Of a stretch of 64,000 nucleotides of DNA, positions 35,601-46,500 are shown one piece after another. The number at the start of each line of letters is the position of its first letter. Within the stretch, counting starts at the first letter, position 1. Origin of the DNA: Paraspadella gotoi (lineage: Eukaryota > Chaetognatha); NCBI GenBank assembly GCA_051294375.1, contig CM119265.1, positions 5,438,556-5,502,555 of the forward strand, in the 5' to 3' direction. A program made the position numbers and the translations under genes. The notes beneath the pieces were generated by a model. It was not told the DNA's origin. It saw nothing but the letters and a program-made list of their open reading frames with translations, and made no database searches.

Positions 35601-38600
35601 AAAAAAAAATGGTATACGAACGAACCTTTTACAATAATTTAAACAATTACATCTCAATATATTGGTTGTACCAATTTCATAAAGTTAATAAATTTTCACT
35701 CTCTAATCTTCAATGAACTGGTGCCCCGACCCACATTCTTATCCCCTTGTCAAAAGTCCTCGACCTTTCACCGAGGCCCCCTTCGCCGCGCGCAAACCGA
35801 AGGAGAGTTGCAGCGTCCCTCGGCACCGGTTTTGACGCGAGAGGCCTTCCGAGGACGCCGTCGTCGACATGCTCGATCCGAGCATCGCTTCGAAGGTTTG
35901 TTAGTTTAGGGATCGGGAAGGTAGGAGGTTTAATTTTAATTTTAAAAATTAAATTTTCGATCATTTTTTTTTTTATCAAATTTAAATATGATTAAACATT
36001 GCACACATTCCGGTTTTAAAAACTCGTTAACCTTGATCAGTGATCACGTTGGTATTTAGTTTTTTTGATCTTCTCTATTATATTATATATTATATATATT
36101 ATATATTATATTATATTATATATTATATTTATAACATGATACGCGAGAATCATGTAAACCTAATCGCAAAATTCTTTCCTCCCCAAACTTTTTTTAGACT
36201 CTTTGGAAGAGTCTCCCAACTTCGGTCGAAACTCAACATCCTCAGACGCATCTGCGGAAAGCGCCGTCGAATTCGGCTGCGAGAGCGCCGACCAATTCGG
36301 CGCCGTAGGGGGCAACGCCGCCACCTTCTTCATCAGCAGCAGTCGCGAAAGGGTGAGGGAGAAATTGGCAAAGATTGTAACTGGCTCGTTTAGATAATCA
36401 AAGGAAACTCGGAGGTTAAGGAGAGAAAACACCAAAACCATAAAATAAAAAATCTTAAAAGAATAGGATCGAGCCTACCTTCAATGATAATAAAATATTG
36501 ATGCGATGATAACCAATAATTGATGCGATGATAACCAAATGATCGATGTGATGATAACCAAATAATTGATGACGACGACGACGACGACGACGACGTCACA
36601 AAGAAGCTGACCCGAATCAATATCGAGCCTGAACCGGCTTCGCCGGTAGGCTCGATAAAAAGATTAAATCTTTTTTCTGACTCACAGATGGACTTCGACG
36701 ACGACGACGACGACGATGGCGACTACTCTGCGAGCGACGACGAAGACCTCGACGCCCTCGATACGCAAGTGTGCGAATACAACGACGACGTCGAGCGCCT
36801 GCTGAGAGACTATGAGGAGAGCCTCAACTGCCCCGCCTGCAGCGAAGTCAGCAGAACCGCGTCCAGTGTGAGAGAGGCGCCGGACAGCGTCATTAAACGT
36901 GAGCGAACTCGATTAATTCGTATAATCTGGTACCGTGTGTCTTTTGTTTTTCTAATGAGCTTCGCTAACCGACCGTGTTAAACGAACGAGCAAAAGGAAG
37001 AACAATCTTAAAATATATATATATATATATATATTATATAGTAAATAAATATAAGTATATAAAAAATTATGAAAAATCTTAACCTTGATTCTATTTCATG
37101 AAGACAAAAAGGGAAATCACGAAAAGATAAGAAAAAAAATGAATTGAACAAAGTGTCTCAAATATATTAGAATTTACCAATTGTGAGTAAAGAACGATCT
37201 AAAATATAACATTTACAATTTAAAGTTACGGTAATCGGCGTTTCAGTAAATAACTATAACTTCGCATATATTCGTTAATTTCCCTTCATCGGACGCGCGG
37301 GCATTCCTGTCTGTTGCGAAAAAAGATCGTAAATATTCATTATTTTTTTTTTCAGATGGCAAAATTACGAATTTAATAAGCTAATATGTATAGTTTTCAT
37401 ATTCGTACTTTTTTATTACTAAAATTTGCTGCCCACAATAACGACTCCTGAACTTACCGTCAACCTGACCTCTATCATTCACCAAAAAAGACATACATTA
37501 TATAAATAGGGTTACTGAACTCATTTATCCAAACCAAGTGATAAATGTCTCACTCGTTTCTGATATTCAAAGCCAAAGCCAGCCTCATGCTAAACAATGT
37601 TTTTTTTTCTCGCAATAACTAATGCGAGGAAATTATTTATTGCTCGGTTTGCCTTCGCCGTAGATTTTCTTTCTAAAATTTAGGACTTAGGTCAATTTAG
37701 TTCAGGTGATTTGTTTACTAACTCTTTTTTTTCGCGGTCACCCGTGCGGTTGGTGGTTATCGGATATTCGTAGTAGTTTTCTGAACACAAAACCACCTCT
37801 CCGATCGCCACCAATTACCGAATCGATCATTCTTTCTCTCTTTCCGAACTTCGCGAACTTTGGCTTCGACCGAATCAAAGAACTTTTCGAATTTTTCGAC
37901 TTTTTTTTGTTTCATTTTTCCCTTTTTCTTTTCCATTTTTTTTTAACGTTCGGCGCTTTAGGGTTGAGAATTCGCACGGGATTTAAAGTCGAACGAATGC
38001 ATAATACCTACCACATTTACATTTATTCAGCTAATCTGATTTTATTTATTCGATCGCGGCACAAACGCGTCATCGCTATTTTCCCCGCATTTTCAGTTCG
38101 AGTCTGCTTGAGTTCATTCCGACCTCACATTTGAAATTTAAAAGATATTATTCTCTTTCATCTAGTAAACAAAGCTCTATTTTATATACGTATCTTTTAA
38201 CCCTACGCTGACTACAAATTAACAACTTATCAACTTATACACAAAATTTGGTAATCTACAACTACATACTACATTCTATTTTACCTCACGTCGATTTGCT
38301 TTCGCAATATTTTTTTTTTCATTTTTAAAAAATTCAGGTCTTTAGCGCTCGCCCAAAAATAAAGCTACTGTTCCTATTCTGATTTGAATCTTTAGTTAAC
38401 TTTACAATGATAGTGAATCGAATTGGTCGTAACCACAGAAGAAAAAAAAAACGCGAAAGGAAAAATTTTTTTTAATGTGCAAAATTCAATTTCACCGAAG
38501 ATCGATATTATTGACAAAAGAATGAAATAAAACATTCCTTTTTCAGAATCTTCATTTGAAATTAAATAATAATTAAAATTCTTTACCTTTGCACGAAAGT

Positions 38601-39126
38601 GATATTTTAAATTACCCCCTTCGTCTCGACTGCTCGTAATTAGTCCTATCCAATTATCTTTCATGTTCCTTATTTATCTTCTAACCTATTAAGTGTCTCG
38701 CCAGGTCGTGGATATTCGGTTTATCGGAGGCTTCGTCCCCGTCACGTCGCTTTCAAACGTCGTCTTTATCGTCGTCGTCCATATCGTCTCTCTTTTTACC
38801 GTTGTTTACTATCCCGGTTAAAAAAAAATCAACGATCGTTGATCAAACTCTCAACGTCAAAACTTCTCCCTTAGTCTTAACCGTTAATTGCACGCAAAGT
38901 AGTCCCTTTCATCGCGATGTCGAATATTCAAGCTTAGAACCTCGCGCGTACCAGTCAATCGCCAATCAACGGGATATCGCTAACCAATCAAGAGACTTCT
39001 TTCCTCTTAGCCCTCTTTATTTTTTCTCATGCTCTTGAAAAGTTTCGATTTCGTCTTTAAAAATTTCATCGCAGCCAAAATTTCTTTTTTCAAATTTTTG
39101 TATCGATCGAATGAATAATTCATTTC

Positions 39127-39221
<95 letters not shown>

Positions 39222-41049
39222 TCTTCTCTTTTCTCACACACGTCTTTTCACGACAAAGGTTATACGCTTCTTCTCTTTATAGATCTTCGCATGAAACACC
39301 AGTCCGTATTGTACCCATCCTACTATTTTTAACAACTCGCCTTGTCGATTGATTTTGATAAATAAAAAAAAATAATTACTTAAATCACATAATTAAACCG
39401 AAAAAAATAATAAAGAAGTTTGGCGCCCGCGATAAAAAAAAAACATCACGCGCGATCGTCGTGTTCGTAAAGTTCACTCGTTATTGGATCATGAAAGAAT
39501 TCGAGATCTCGTCTTTCGCATTTGATACTGACTTTTACATTGTAATTTATTGTCGAGAGGCCGGGTCTGTGAGACGGGGGGGAAAAAAGGGGGCGGGGAT
39601 ATGGCGACGAAGTCGGAGATGAATTGAGATAAGAAGGGAGAGGCGGGAAGTGAAAAAGTGAAAGCACAAAGGGAAAAAAAAAAACTGAATCAAAAACGAT
39701 TATTCTCCGATCGCCGGGTCGCCATGCCGATTCAACGTCAAGGAGAAATTTCGCTTCTTTTTCACATTTCTTTCGCAATTATAATTGATGAAAGGGCGTG
39801 AAACGGAACTTCGCTCTTTTTTACTTAAACAACATTTTGACGCCATATCTAATCAAATATCAACGAAATTACATAAAATAAAATTACATTAAACATTAAA
39901 GTCCTTTTGCGCGTTCAGATTAAAATTTGACAGCGCTCTCGGATGACGCCGCTCAAATCGGCGTCCTCGTGAGCGTTGCCGTAACCATGACGACCCCGAG
40001 ACTCGAGCCGCGTCTCGCGGTCGGAACTTTGGCCAGTTACGTCCGGTCGGTGAGCGACGCCAACGCAACGAGTTACATCCGGGGCGTGACGACCGTTTTG
40101 TCGATTTTTTTAGCGTTGGAATTGGCGGCGGAGAGGAAGAAGATCGATCCGGGATTCTCGTTTCTTTCGTTGCCGCTGATTCCGTTGGAGGTCGTCGCTG
40201 GAATCACCAAGAGGTAAGAATGCGCTCTCACTCTCTCTCGCTCTTTCTCTCTCTCTCTCTATTCTATCTCTCTCTCACTCTGGCAATTCTTTCAAATGAG
40301 GTCAGATCGAAAAGAACTTAATAATGTTTCTTCTTGATTTGTTATTTAAGCTGATCTTCGTCTTTGGGCCGAATTTGATCCCAAGATCGATGAAAGATTT
40401 TTCTTGCCTGCCAATCCACCCATATTTTTTAGAACATCTTCACATGATAAAGCGATCAAATTTCTATTCAAAAATCCAGAAGGCTGAGATTTGTGTAAAG
40501 AAAAAATAAGAAATATTTTTTCCAAAACTAAGTATAAGACAATTAAGACATTTTCGGTTTACTCTAATATACAGGGTTTACTCGTGGATTCCTCGCGAGG
40601 TCTCTGCTTCCATCTCTCACGGATTTTCCTCGGCCGGCACCATGTTCCTCACGAGGGTCAGTGAAGATCCCGATGTTCACCCGACAGCCAGGTGAGAATC
40701 GAGTTTGCCAAAGCAATTCGTTTCGGAATTATAATTAGCTGAACCTTTTTTGTGCATTAACCTTGCGCATTTGTTACGCTATTTCGAAATCATAAACTGG
40801 AAGGTTGAGCGGATTGATAGCGAAAAATGAGTATAATTTCGTCAATGGTAATGATTTTGCTTGCCTCGCTTTTTTTTTTTTGTTCCTGCTACCATGGATT
40901 ATTTTTAAAGATCACTGAGACAAGCTTTGTCACTGACCGTGCATAAACCAGACGAGGGTGACCCAGGAGAATTGGAGCAAGCTGCAGATGTCAGGTTGAT
41001 GCTTTCACAACAACAACAACAACAACAACCGAGCGAGTCGCTTAGCTAA
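22474..41049 (+). CDS. PNPLA2-like: Patatin-like phospholipase, PNPLA2 (ATGL)-like
   Basis: Thirteen exons in consistent phase: 22474-22636, 22713-22814, 26159-26289 (or its duplicate 28374-28504), 34520-34585, 34690-34848, 35144-35252, 35381-35481, 35757-35895, 36198-36352, 36688-36898, 39934-40213, 40575-40691, 40911-41049; about 623 residues. The start [12 protein letters not shown] holds the oxyanion loop, GASAG the nucleophile Ser, and YIDGGLSDN the catalytic Asp of the patatin dyad. [13 protein letters not shown] and the Gly-Tyr-x-Asp-x-L-R-F-L stretch match vertebrate ATGL/adiponutrin. A later hydrophobic segment ([20 protein letters not shown]) corresponds to the lipid-droplet-binding C-terminal region. 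Expected role: triacylglycerol hydrolysis at lipid droplets. Exon 10 has a poly-Asp run and exon 13 a short poly-Gln run. Exon 3 needs a GC donor. A different end, splicing from 40994 to 41488, is possible. Confidence 0.88.
22942..23013 (-). tRNA. tRNA-Cys (GCA)
   Basis: 72-nt cloverleaf on the minus strand with GGGAGCA/TGCTCCC acceptor stem, A box TAGCTCAGCGG, anticodon GCA in ACTGCAGAT, B box GGTTCAATTCC and a U discriminator, as expected for tRNA-Cys. It lies in intron 2 of the PNPLA gene. Confidence 0.95.
23600..24010. repeat. C-rich low-complexity tract (G-rich on the minus strand)
   Basis: About 400 bases made almost only of C, A and T with many runs of 3-9 C. The minus strand has many G-runs spaced closely enough for G-quadruplexes. 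It lies in PNPLA intron 2; the Gly/Arg/Trp-rich frames across it are not genes. Confidence 0.85.
24181..26290. repeat. 2.1-kb tandem duplication, unit 1
   Basis: Runs from CGATCTCTTGCGTGATCG to the end of PNPLA exon 3, then the same unit starts again at 26291. Besides exon 3 (26159-26289) it contains several modules of the type GAGTTCNGGCTCTCT-(CT)n-poly(T)-AC-poly(A). Confidence 0.85.
26291..28505. repeat. 2.1-kb tandem duplication, unit 2
   Basis: Second copy of the preceding unit with many single-base indels in homopolymers but an identical exon 3 (28374-28504). It ends where a GA microsatellite begins. Confidence 0.85.
28507..28790. repeat. (GA)n tract with 25-N gap
   Basis: Nearly pure GA with AGA interruptions; an N gap of 25 bases at 28724-28748 shows that assembly failed here. 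The long Arg-Glu frame through it is spurious. Confidence 0.95.
29047..30844 (-). CDS. JmjC-domain oxygenase, probably membrane-anchored
   Basis: Five exons in agreeing phase: 30190-30844, 29939-30108, 29663-29832, 29434-29584, 29047-29349; about 482 residues. The N-terminal 110 residues are acidic and disordered-looking, followed by one hydrophobic segment ([15 protein letters not shown]) that suggests a type II anchor. The JmjC core follows: [16 protein letters not shown] supplies the first His and the Asp of the Fe(II) triad, [12 protein letters not shown] the next strand, and PSGWYHQAYN the distal His. This is the arrangement of JMJD6/JMJD8-type 2-oxoglutarate oxygenases acting as hydroxylases rather than histone demethylases; exact subfamily not decided. 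The C-terminus is a charged helix rich in Arg/Glu. The gene lies antisense in PNPLA intron 3. Confidence 0.85.
31385..31456 (-). tRNA. tRNA-Cys (GCA), cluster member 1
   Basis: Same cloverleaf as the gene at 22942-23013. The acceptor stem has one G-U pair (GGGAGCA/TGTTCCC); the T stem is TCCGG/CCGGA, a matched change relative to the others. Confidence 0.93.
31559..31630 (-). tRNA. tRNA-Cys (GCA), cluster member 2
   Basis: Intact cloverleaf with anticodon GCA, A and B boxes unchanged, and the same acceptor G-U pair as member 1. Confidence 0.94.
31749..31820 (-). tRNA. tRNA-Cys (GCA), cluster member 3
   Basis: Anticodon GCA; the acceptor stem is GGGAGTA/TGCTCCC with a U-G pair at position 6. 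Confidence 0.93.
31976..32047 (-). tRNA. tRNA-Cys (GCA), cluster member 4
   Basis: Anticodon GCA; the acceptor stem is GGGAACA/TGTTCCC, fully paired with A-U at position 5 where the gene at 22942 has G-C. Confidence 0.94.
32188..33963 (-). CDS. Folate-receptor-like secreted Cys-rich protein
   Basis: Five exons in exact phase: 33865-33963 (signal peptide [12 protein letters not shown]), 33586-33755, 32951-33094, 32713-32853, 32188-32308; about 224 residues. Cys and Trp landmarks fit the folate-receptor/riboflavin-binding (Folate_rec) fold: CTWYSSNACC, then [10 protein letters not shown], then [18 protein letters not shown]. The C-terminus has a further Cys but no hydrophobic GPI-anchor tail, so it is probably secreted. 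Residues for folate binding cannot be judged by eye; related folds in HHIP-type and egg-membrane proteins do not bind folate. The gene lies antisense in PNPLA intron 3, right after the tRNA cluster. A GA microsatellite sits in its last intron. Confidence 0.85.
32356..32408. repeat. (GATAA)n microsatellite
   Basis: About ten GATAA units in the last intron of the folate-receptor-like gene. Confidence 0.95.
36493..36660. repeat. Minisatellite, (GAC)n run and strong hairpin in a PNPLA intron
   Basis: Three or four units of a roughly 21-bp GATGCGATGATAACCAATAA motif (36493-36565), a (GAC)n run (36566-36595), and an inverted repeat at 36622-36656: a 9-bp stem ATCGAGCCT/AGGCTCGAT, a small internal loop and a 5-bp stem CCGGC/GCCGG. 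All lie just before the acceptor of exon 10, which itself codes poly-Asp with GAC codons. Confidence 0.8.
36899..39933. other. Long PNPLA intron 10 without a supported gene
   Basis: Three kilobases of AT-rich sequence with a long (CT)n tract at 39130-39217. Open frames here are short, lack family features and cross simple sequence. I see nothing else. Confidence 0.6.
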
Positions 41050-41476
41050 TCGACATAAACAAATCAAATCGCGATTACGGTAATAATCGTTAAAGGGTTA
41101 ATTTTCGCATCACCCAAGCCTCAGTGATTGTGATTCTTAAGCGGCTAAACAAATCACACGATCTTTGTCATAAAATTCATCTCCTCTTTACCGCACCTAT
41201 TCACAAAGTCTTTTTAATCAAGCTCGGTGAACAGTTTGAAAATTTGTTCAAACCTTCAGCTTAATTATTTAATTAATCAATTTGGTCTTGGCTTGTCACT
41301 TTAAAAGTCTGGAGATGCAATTTCTTTTTAAACTTATATATAAAGAAAAAATAGCCATAATTTGCACATTTTTCAACTACAAACTACTAAATTATCCTTC
41401 ATTTTCTTATGCAATTAAAACTTTACTTTTTGCCCAATAACCTACCCGCAACCCACTTTCCCGCTCCCATCGAAAC

Positions 41477-43108
41477 ATGCTCATCAGACTTTCCGCCAGG
41501 ATGGCGCTTCGAGGACTCACTTCTCTCTCCCGATTCTCCGGCGTCCCTCAACCTACCACGCCCTCACCACACCCACCCTCAACATCCACCCCCGACTCTC
41601 CCCCTTCCGTCGCCATCCTCGAGCGCATCCTCTCGAAAGAGCCCGTCCCCAGTCTCCGCGAGCGACCGGAAGGCGCCTCCGTCGACAATCTGGCCGAAGG
41701 GTTCGTCGCCAGTCCGTCCTTCAGCCTGCGTTCCTCCAAAAGCTCTTCCTCGGCCTCCTCCTCCTCAAAACGGAAGCTTAACAAGCGGGAGGAGATCCTC
41801 CTGGCGGCCTTCCCCACGCCCTCGACCTCGAGAAGCTCGTCACGGTGTAGCCTGTTCTCGGCGGAAGAAGAAGTGGACGATTCCGCCGTCGTGGAAACGC
41901 TGGCGGCGACGAAAGACCTGCCCGTCGATCGAGCGCAGTCATTTTCCGATGTGGAAGCGCCCGATTCGAGCCTCAACGGCGGCTCAAGCTTCGGCGACGA
42001 GGAATTCATAGAGGGACTTCGTTTGCAGCTCAGCGTCGAGCTCGTCAAGCTGAGCGACTGCGCTGACGCATCGAGCGTCGACGACGACGTCGACGATTTC
42101 CTCCAGCTGCGTAGAGTTAACGACCTCGTCGATAACATCAGCACCTACTACTACGTCTTGACGCAGTTAGAGTCGGACTCCGGAACTTGTCAATCGCCAG
42201 GGACCTCGTTGGACGCCTCCAAGACGGAGACATTCGGCACACCTTCTTCCGAAGGGTTCTTCGCCTCTACGCCTTCCGACCGGGAACCTCGCCTACCCCT
42301 CGACGCCCGTCTCCGGGATCTCCATCAAGACACCGTCTATAGCGATGCAAGTTCCGTTAACGGCGCCACTGGGTGCCAAGATAACGCGCCCGAACGCAAA
42401 TCGCGTCGGCGCCGCGCCAGCTTCGCAAGTCTGACAAGTCTGGGTCTGGACTGGGATTACTACGCACCGAATCGCTACTCGGACCTCGAAGACGAGACCA
42501 TCGAGTCGCGGCGTCCGTTTTTCATTGACGACGACGAGTTCGAGGCTATGCTGCCGCAAAGTCCACAAGAAGCGGAGCGGACGGACAGGATGGTAGCCAA
42601 CTCTCTCTTTGACCACCGTTTTGACGAGTCTATCGGACCCACTTATCCACAATTCGGCTCTTTCTTCAACTCGGCTCCGTTTTCTCGGCAATATCCCGAA
42701 ACTCCGGAAATCGTTCGTCGCATTATCGAAGCTCCGACTCCCAAGATTCGGCGTCGGTCTCCGGCGACGCCGTCGGTTCAGCCTCTGTCACTGCCTTCAC
42801 CCCAAGCTCCGCCCGATGGAATCAGCGGCGTTTTCAAGTCCCACAGCGCCCCTATGATGAGGGCGGCGTCCCAATTGTCGCCCGGTTCCACGCCGACGGA
42901 GAGTGTCGCCTCGTCCTTCAAGGAATCCCTCGGATCGTTGTCCACGACTTCGTCGTCATCGGCCTCTAAGAAAAATCGGGTCAAGCGACGAGGGATTCGG
43001 AAAACTTTGGCCGGGATTCCGGGAACGAGACCGTTGTCGGCAAAGACGACTTCCAATGGATCAGCTGAAGGATCGAGCGGTGTCAAACAATTTTTCAAAA
43101 GGTTTTGA
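41477..43108 (+). CDS. Ser-rich disordered protein, or alternative last exon of the PNPLA gene
   Basis: A single 543-codon open frame with strongly coding-like composition: Ser/Pro/Arg-rich with acidic patches (LDWDYYAPNRYSDLEDETIE, FFIDDDEFEAML), many candidate phosphorylation sites, a basic stretch KKNRVKRRGIRK and the end SGVKQFFKRF. No domain is recognised. An acceptor CTCATCAG at 41480-41487 fits in phase 2 a donor AG|GTTGAT inside the last PNPLA exon (after 40994). Splicing there would replace the short poly-Gln ending and give a lipase of about 1145 residues. Otherwise it would be an intronless gene starting at the Met at 41477 or 41501. I find the splice reading slightly more likely. 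Convergent with the SIDT gene. Confidence 0.6.
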   Translation: MLIRLSARMALRGLTSLSRFSGVPQPTTPSPHPPSTSTPDSPPSVAILERILSKEPVPSLRERPEGASVDNLAEGFVASPSFSLRSSKSSSSASSSSKRKLNKREEILLAAFPTPSTSRSSSRCSLFSAEEEVDDSAVVETLAATKDLPVDRAQSFSDVEAPDSSLNGGSSFGDEEFIEGLRLQLSVELVKLSDCADASSVDDDVDDFLQLRRVNDLVDNISTYYYVLTQLESDSGTCQSPGTSLDASKTETFGTPSSEGFFASTPSDREPRLPLDARLRDLHQDTVYSDASSVNGATGCQDNAPERKSRRRRASFASLTSLGLDWDYYAPNRYSDLEDETIESRRPFFIDDDEFEAMLPQSPQEAERTDRMVANSLFDHRFDESIGPTYPQFGSFFNSAPFSRQYPETPEIVRRIIEAPTPKIRRRSPATPSVQPLSLPSPQAPPDGISGVFKSHSAPMMRAASQLSPGSTPTESVASSFKESLGSLSTTSSSSASKKNRVKRRGIRKTLAGIPGTRPLSAKTTSNGSAEGSSGVKQFFKRF

Positions 43109-43571
43109 AAACCATGCCAAAGTTACAGTCGCTTTTTTCTCTCCTCAATAACTAAATTATTAATTGCTATTAATTATTGATTATAAATTATTAATTAAAT
43201 ATTTTTATGAGCATAAATTGGCCTGTGATTAGCTGATTGTTTCCCTCTAGAATCTTATTTATTATGCAATGAAAATGCAATTAAATTCTTTACAGTTTTT
43301 TGAGGTGTTAAAGGGAAACCAAATGTTACTGAAATGTCTTTATGATCAAAAAAATTTAATCATGTTTGAATGTGAAAATTTGCGATCAATATAATTGTCA
43401 ATAGTACTAAAATTGGTCTTTGAATGATTTTTTTCTTTATCCTCGGATAAAATGAAAAAGATCTTTTAGAAAATCATGTTTATTTCTACAGTTAAGCATA
43501 GCTAAATTTACTATATCGTTTAATTAGTGACAGTGATGACTAAAGAAATCACATTTAAATCTCAGATTCTA

Positions 43572-46500
43572 TTACACAAACGAGGTTCCCTCTAGCCCTT
43601 CGCGCCCCCATTGGCCGCCACCAGCGTCGACGCCCTGTTCGGGGCTTGCGCGGTCTCCACCGCGATCTCTATTTCCCCTTCCAGCCCTGAGACGACCCCC
43701 CGATTTGGATCGATCCGTGGGGCCATCGGGAGTACTCCGAGCCCCGACGGCGCGACGCCGCGGCTGCGACGATTCGTCTGTGCCGGCGTGAGTGGCGCGT
43801 TGCCTCGCCTGCAACCGAGGAGAGCGTCTCTGGTTCTTGTTGGCCTGCTCTTCGTGCTCGTAAACTTTGCGGACGATGTCCGTCGGAAGTTTGTTGTCTC
43901 TCAGCGTCAACATGTTCTTGGCGCCGGCAGTGTCGCGGCGTTGGAGGATCTGAGGAGAATTTTTAAATATTCGGCGTTATTAAAAATCTGGAGATGATGC
44001 GTTGGAATTTACAGGTTAATTATAATTTATATGCAAAACTGTCTTTCCAAATTTATATGCAAAAAAATTACTATTAATATTTTTAAACAATTTGCAAACG
44101 AAACGGATAACATTTTCTCAGGGATAACTTTTAACCTTGTGTTGTATAGATGCTCACTCTATTTCCAGAAGACAACTATACTTTATATAAAGAATATAAT
44201 TAAATCTAATATATAGTGAAATAAATTAAATTTTTTTAATTTATTTTTAAATTTTAATAAAAAAAAATTAAAGTCTAATAGTAAAACAGGTAATCTTGCA
44301 ATTTTTCAAAATATTAAAGGATTGTCAACAAGATATGTAAGAAACTCTTTTCCAAAAATTCAGTCGTCCCAAAACTTCTCCCTTCCTCAAACCTTGACTT
44401 CCTGCCTCGCCAATTTGGACATCCTCTTCTTGACGGCGGCCTCGTGTTCGACAGTGACGACACCCTCTTTTGGCGGCGGCGGATGCGTAATTCCGTGCAT
44501 CGACGCCTCGAAGGCGATCGAGGGCGTCGCGGACGTCTCCCCGATGAGTTTCAACGCGCACATGCGACAGGGTTCGCTCAGCATCCCCACCCGCAGTCCC
44601 GTTAGCAGCAGCATGAAGCTGGAAAAAGAAAGTGGGTTCTGTTCTTGTAACAGGAGTTGTTAGCAACTCAAAACGGAGGGAAAATGTCGTAAACAATTAA
44701 CGAAGTAATGAATGGGGCAATGAGTTATCCTAACCTGCCGAGGATATGCCACATGGAGTGACTGTCGTAGTAGTTCAATACCAAACACTCCCGGTTTATG
44801 TCCCGGGAGTCGGCGACGTCGAGGCCAGCCAAGTATACCTGCACCAGCGGAAGATTTTCATACGATCTGATTCTATTGATTGTTAATTAGCCAACCTGCT
44901 GAAACGAGAACAAATAAAGGGCCGGGACTGCGAAAGCCACCACCATTCCGTACCAAATGACCACGGCAGCTATGATCCCGCCTTTCGTTTTGTCTTTGCG
45001 TCGAACCTCGAATTGGCGGAAGTGGAATACTTCGCCCACCATCAAGGCCATTCCGCCGATGCTGCGGAAAATGGCGGAGGGATCGTAATGTGTTCTTTTG
45101 TTCGCTCTTTTTATAAAAATGTTATTTCTAGTTTGTTTTTTTTATCTACGGATGACGTAAAGATTGTTAATATCTTAATGCCTTAATGTTTGAATGTCTT
45201 TTGTTTTGCCTCTCAGTTAAACAATCAATAACTTTTTATACTTTTTTTATATTTTTTGAATTGAATGGCAGTAAATTTTTCTGTTCTATTTTTATACCAT
45301 TTAAGTAAGTAGAAAGGGATTTCAACATGAAACCAAAGTGGAATTTATTTAGAATGGACAGAATGGATCAGTACAAAAATGGTCAGGTAATTTAATAAGT
45401 AATTTTATTTGATTCATGACATATTTTTTTTAAAGTAATAATTAAAAAAATAAACTAAATCACCTGAAGCAAAAGTTGAGAAACGTGACGGACATGTCGG
45501 AGTTCCTCACAAAGGCAAGGATAAAGTAGGCGATGATTCCAAGACAGTAGACGACGTAGAGAACGCGGAGAAAGTTGAGACATCCCCGGGTGAGGGTGCG
45601 GGTTCCCGCGGCGTGTTGACCCTCCACCGCCATCAGCATCTGAAGGAGGGATGGTAGGAGTATAGCCCCGTATATGTATGGGTAGCGGAATAGAAGGGAA
45701 TGTGGGGAAGAAGGGAGAAAACTTTACAAACACAAATTGTTTATTTTCAGTTCACTATTTTTATTATTATTGTATTATTATTATTAATAGTACTAACATT
45801 ATCATTTTTAATAACCAATATTATAATTTAATCATTCATAATTTCGTCAACTAGCTCGCACCTGATGAGACGCCTCGGCGCGCATTCTGGACATAGAAGG
45901 ATCTTTCGACACTCCCGACCCCGCCTCAAAACGAATTCAAATAAAGATCGTCGAAATTCGATCGTTATTGAAAATTTCAAAGACAACATTAAAAAAAGGT
46001 TTCACCTTGGTCAAAGACTTGTTGGTGGATCTGTTCAAACTTCTCCTCAAATTTCTAAACTGACTCGTCCGCACGCGGGAGGCGCACCTCTCGTTGTTCC
46101 ACGAGAGGTTCCCCTCGTGATCGGGCGACCTCGCCGTCCCGGCCCACGATCGACGTCGTCGACGACGACGACTCGGCCGCTCCTCATCCTCCCGACCCCA
46201 TCGTCTTCGCTCCTCTTCCCCCGACCCTCCCCGCCTCCGTTCTACATTCGTCCTTTCCCACCTCGCTCCCTCCAATTCTCGCTCCTCTTCCGCCCTCGGC
46301 CCTCTCCGCTCCTGTCGAGCCAACTCTTCCTCCTCTTGACTCCACGAGAGGTTGGGCAGCTCCTCTCGACTCATGGATTCGATTCTCTGCCTCAGATTTC
46401 CTTCGTCAGCCTCTTTTTCTTCCTCCGGTCTTTTATCGGCGGCGGCGTTCCAGGTTTGGCTTCTGGCGCGATTTTCGGTCTCGTCTTTAACTTCGACTTT

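Noticed and set aside
37706-38134. 142-codon frame in lipase intron 10
   Set aside because: Phe/Ser-rich translation of T-rich intron sequence; no acceptor or donor joins it to the lipase in phase.
41548-42144. 198-codon minus-strand frame
   Set aside because: Shadow of the Ser-rich plus-strand exon at 41477-43108; Ser codons read backwards give the same composition.
43611-43997. 128-codon plus-strand frame
   Set aside because: It is antisense to the terminal SIDT exon, which has matching splice phase and family context.
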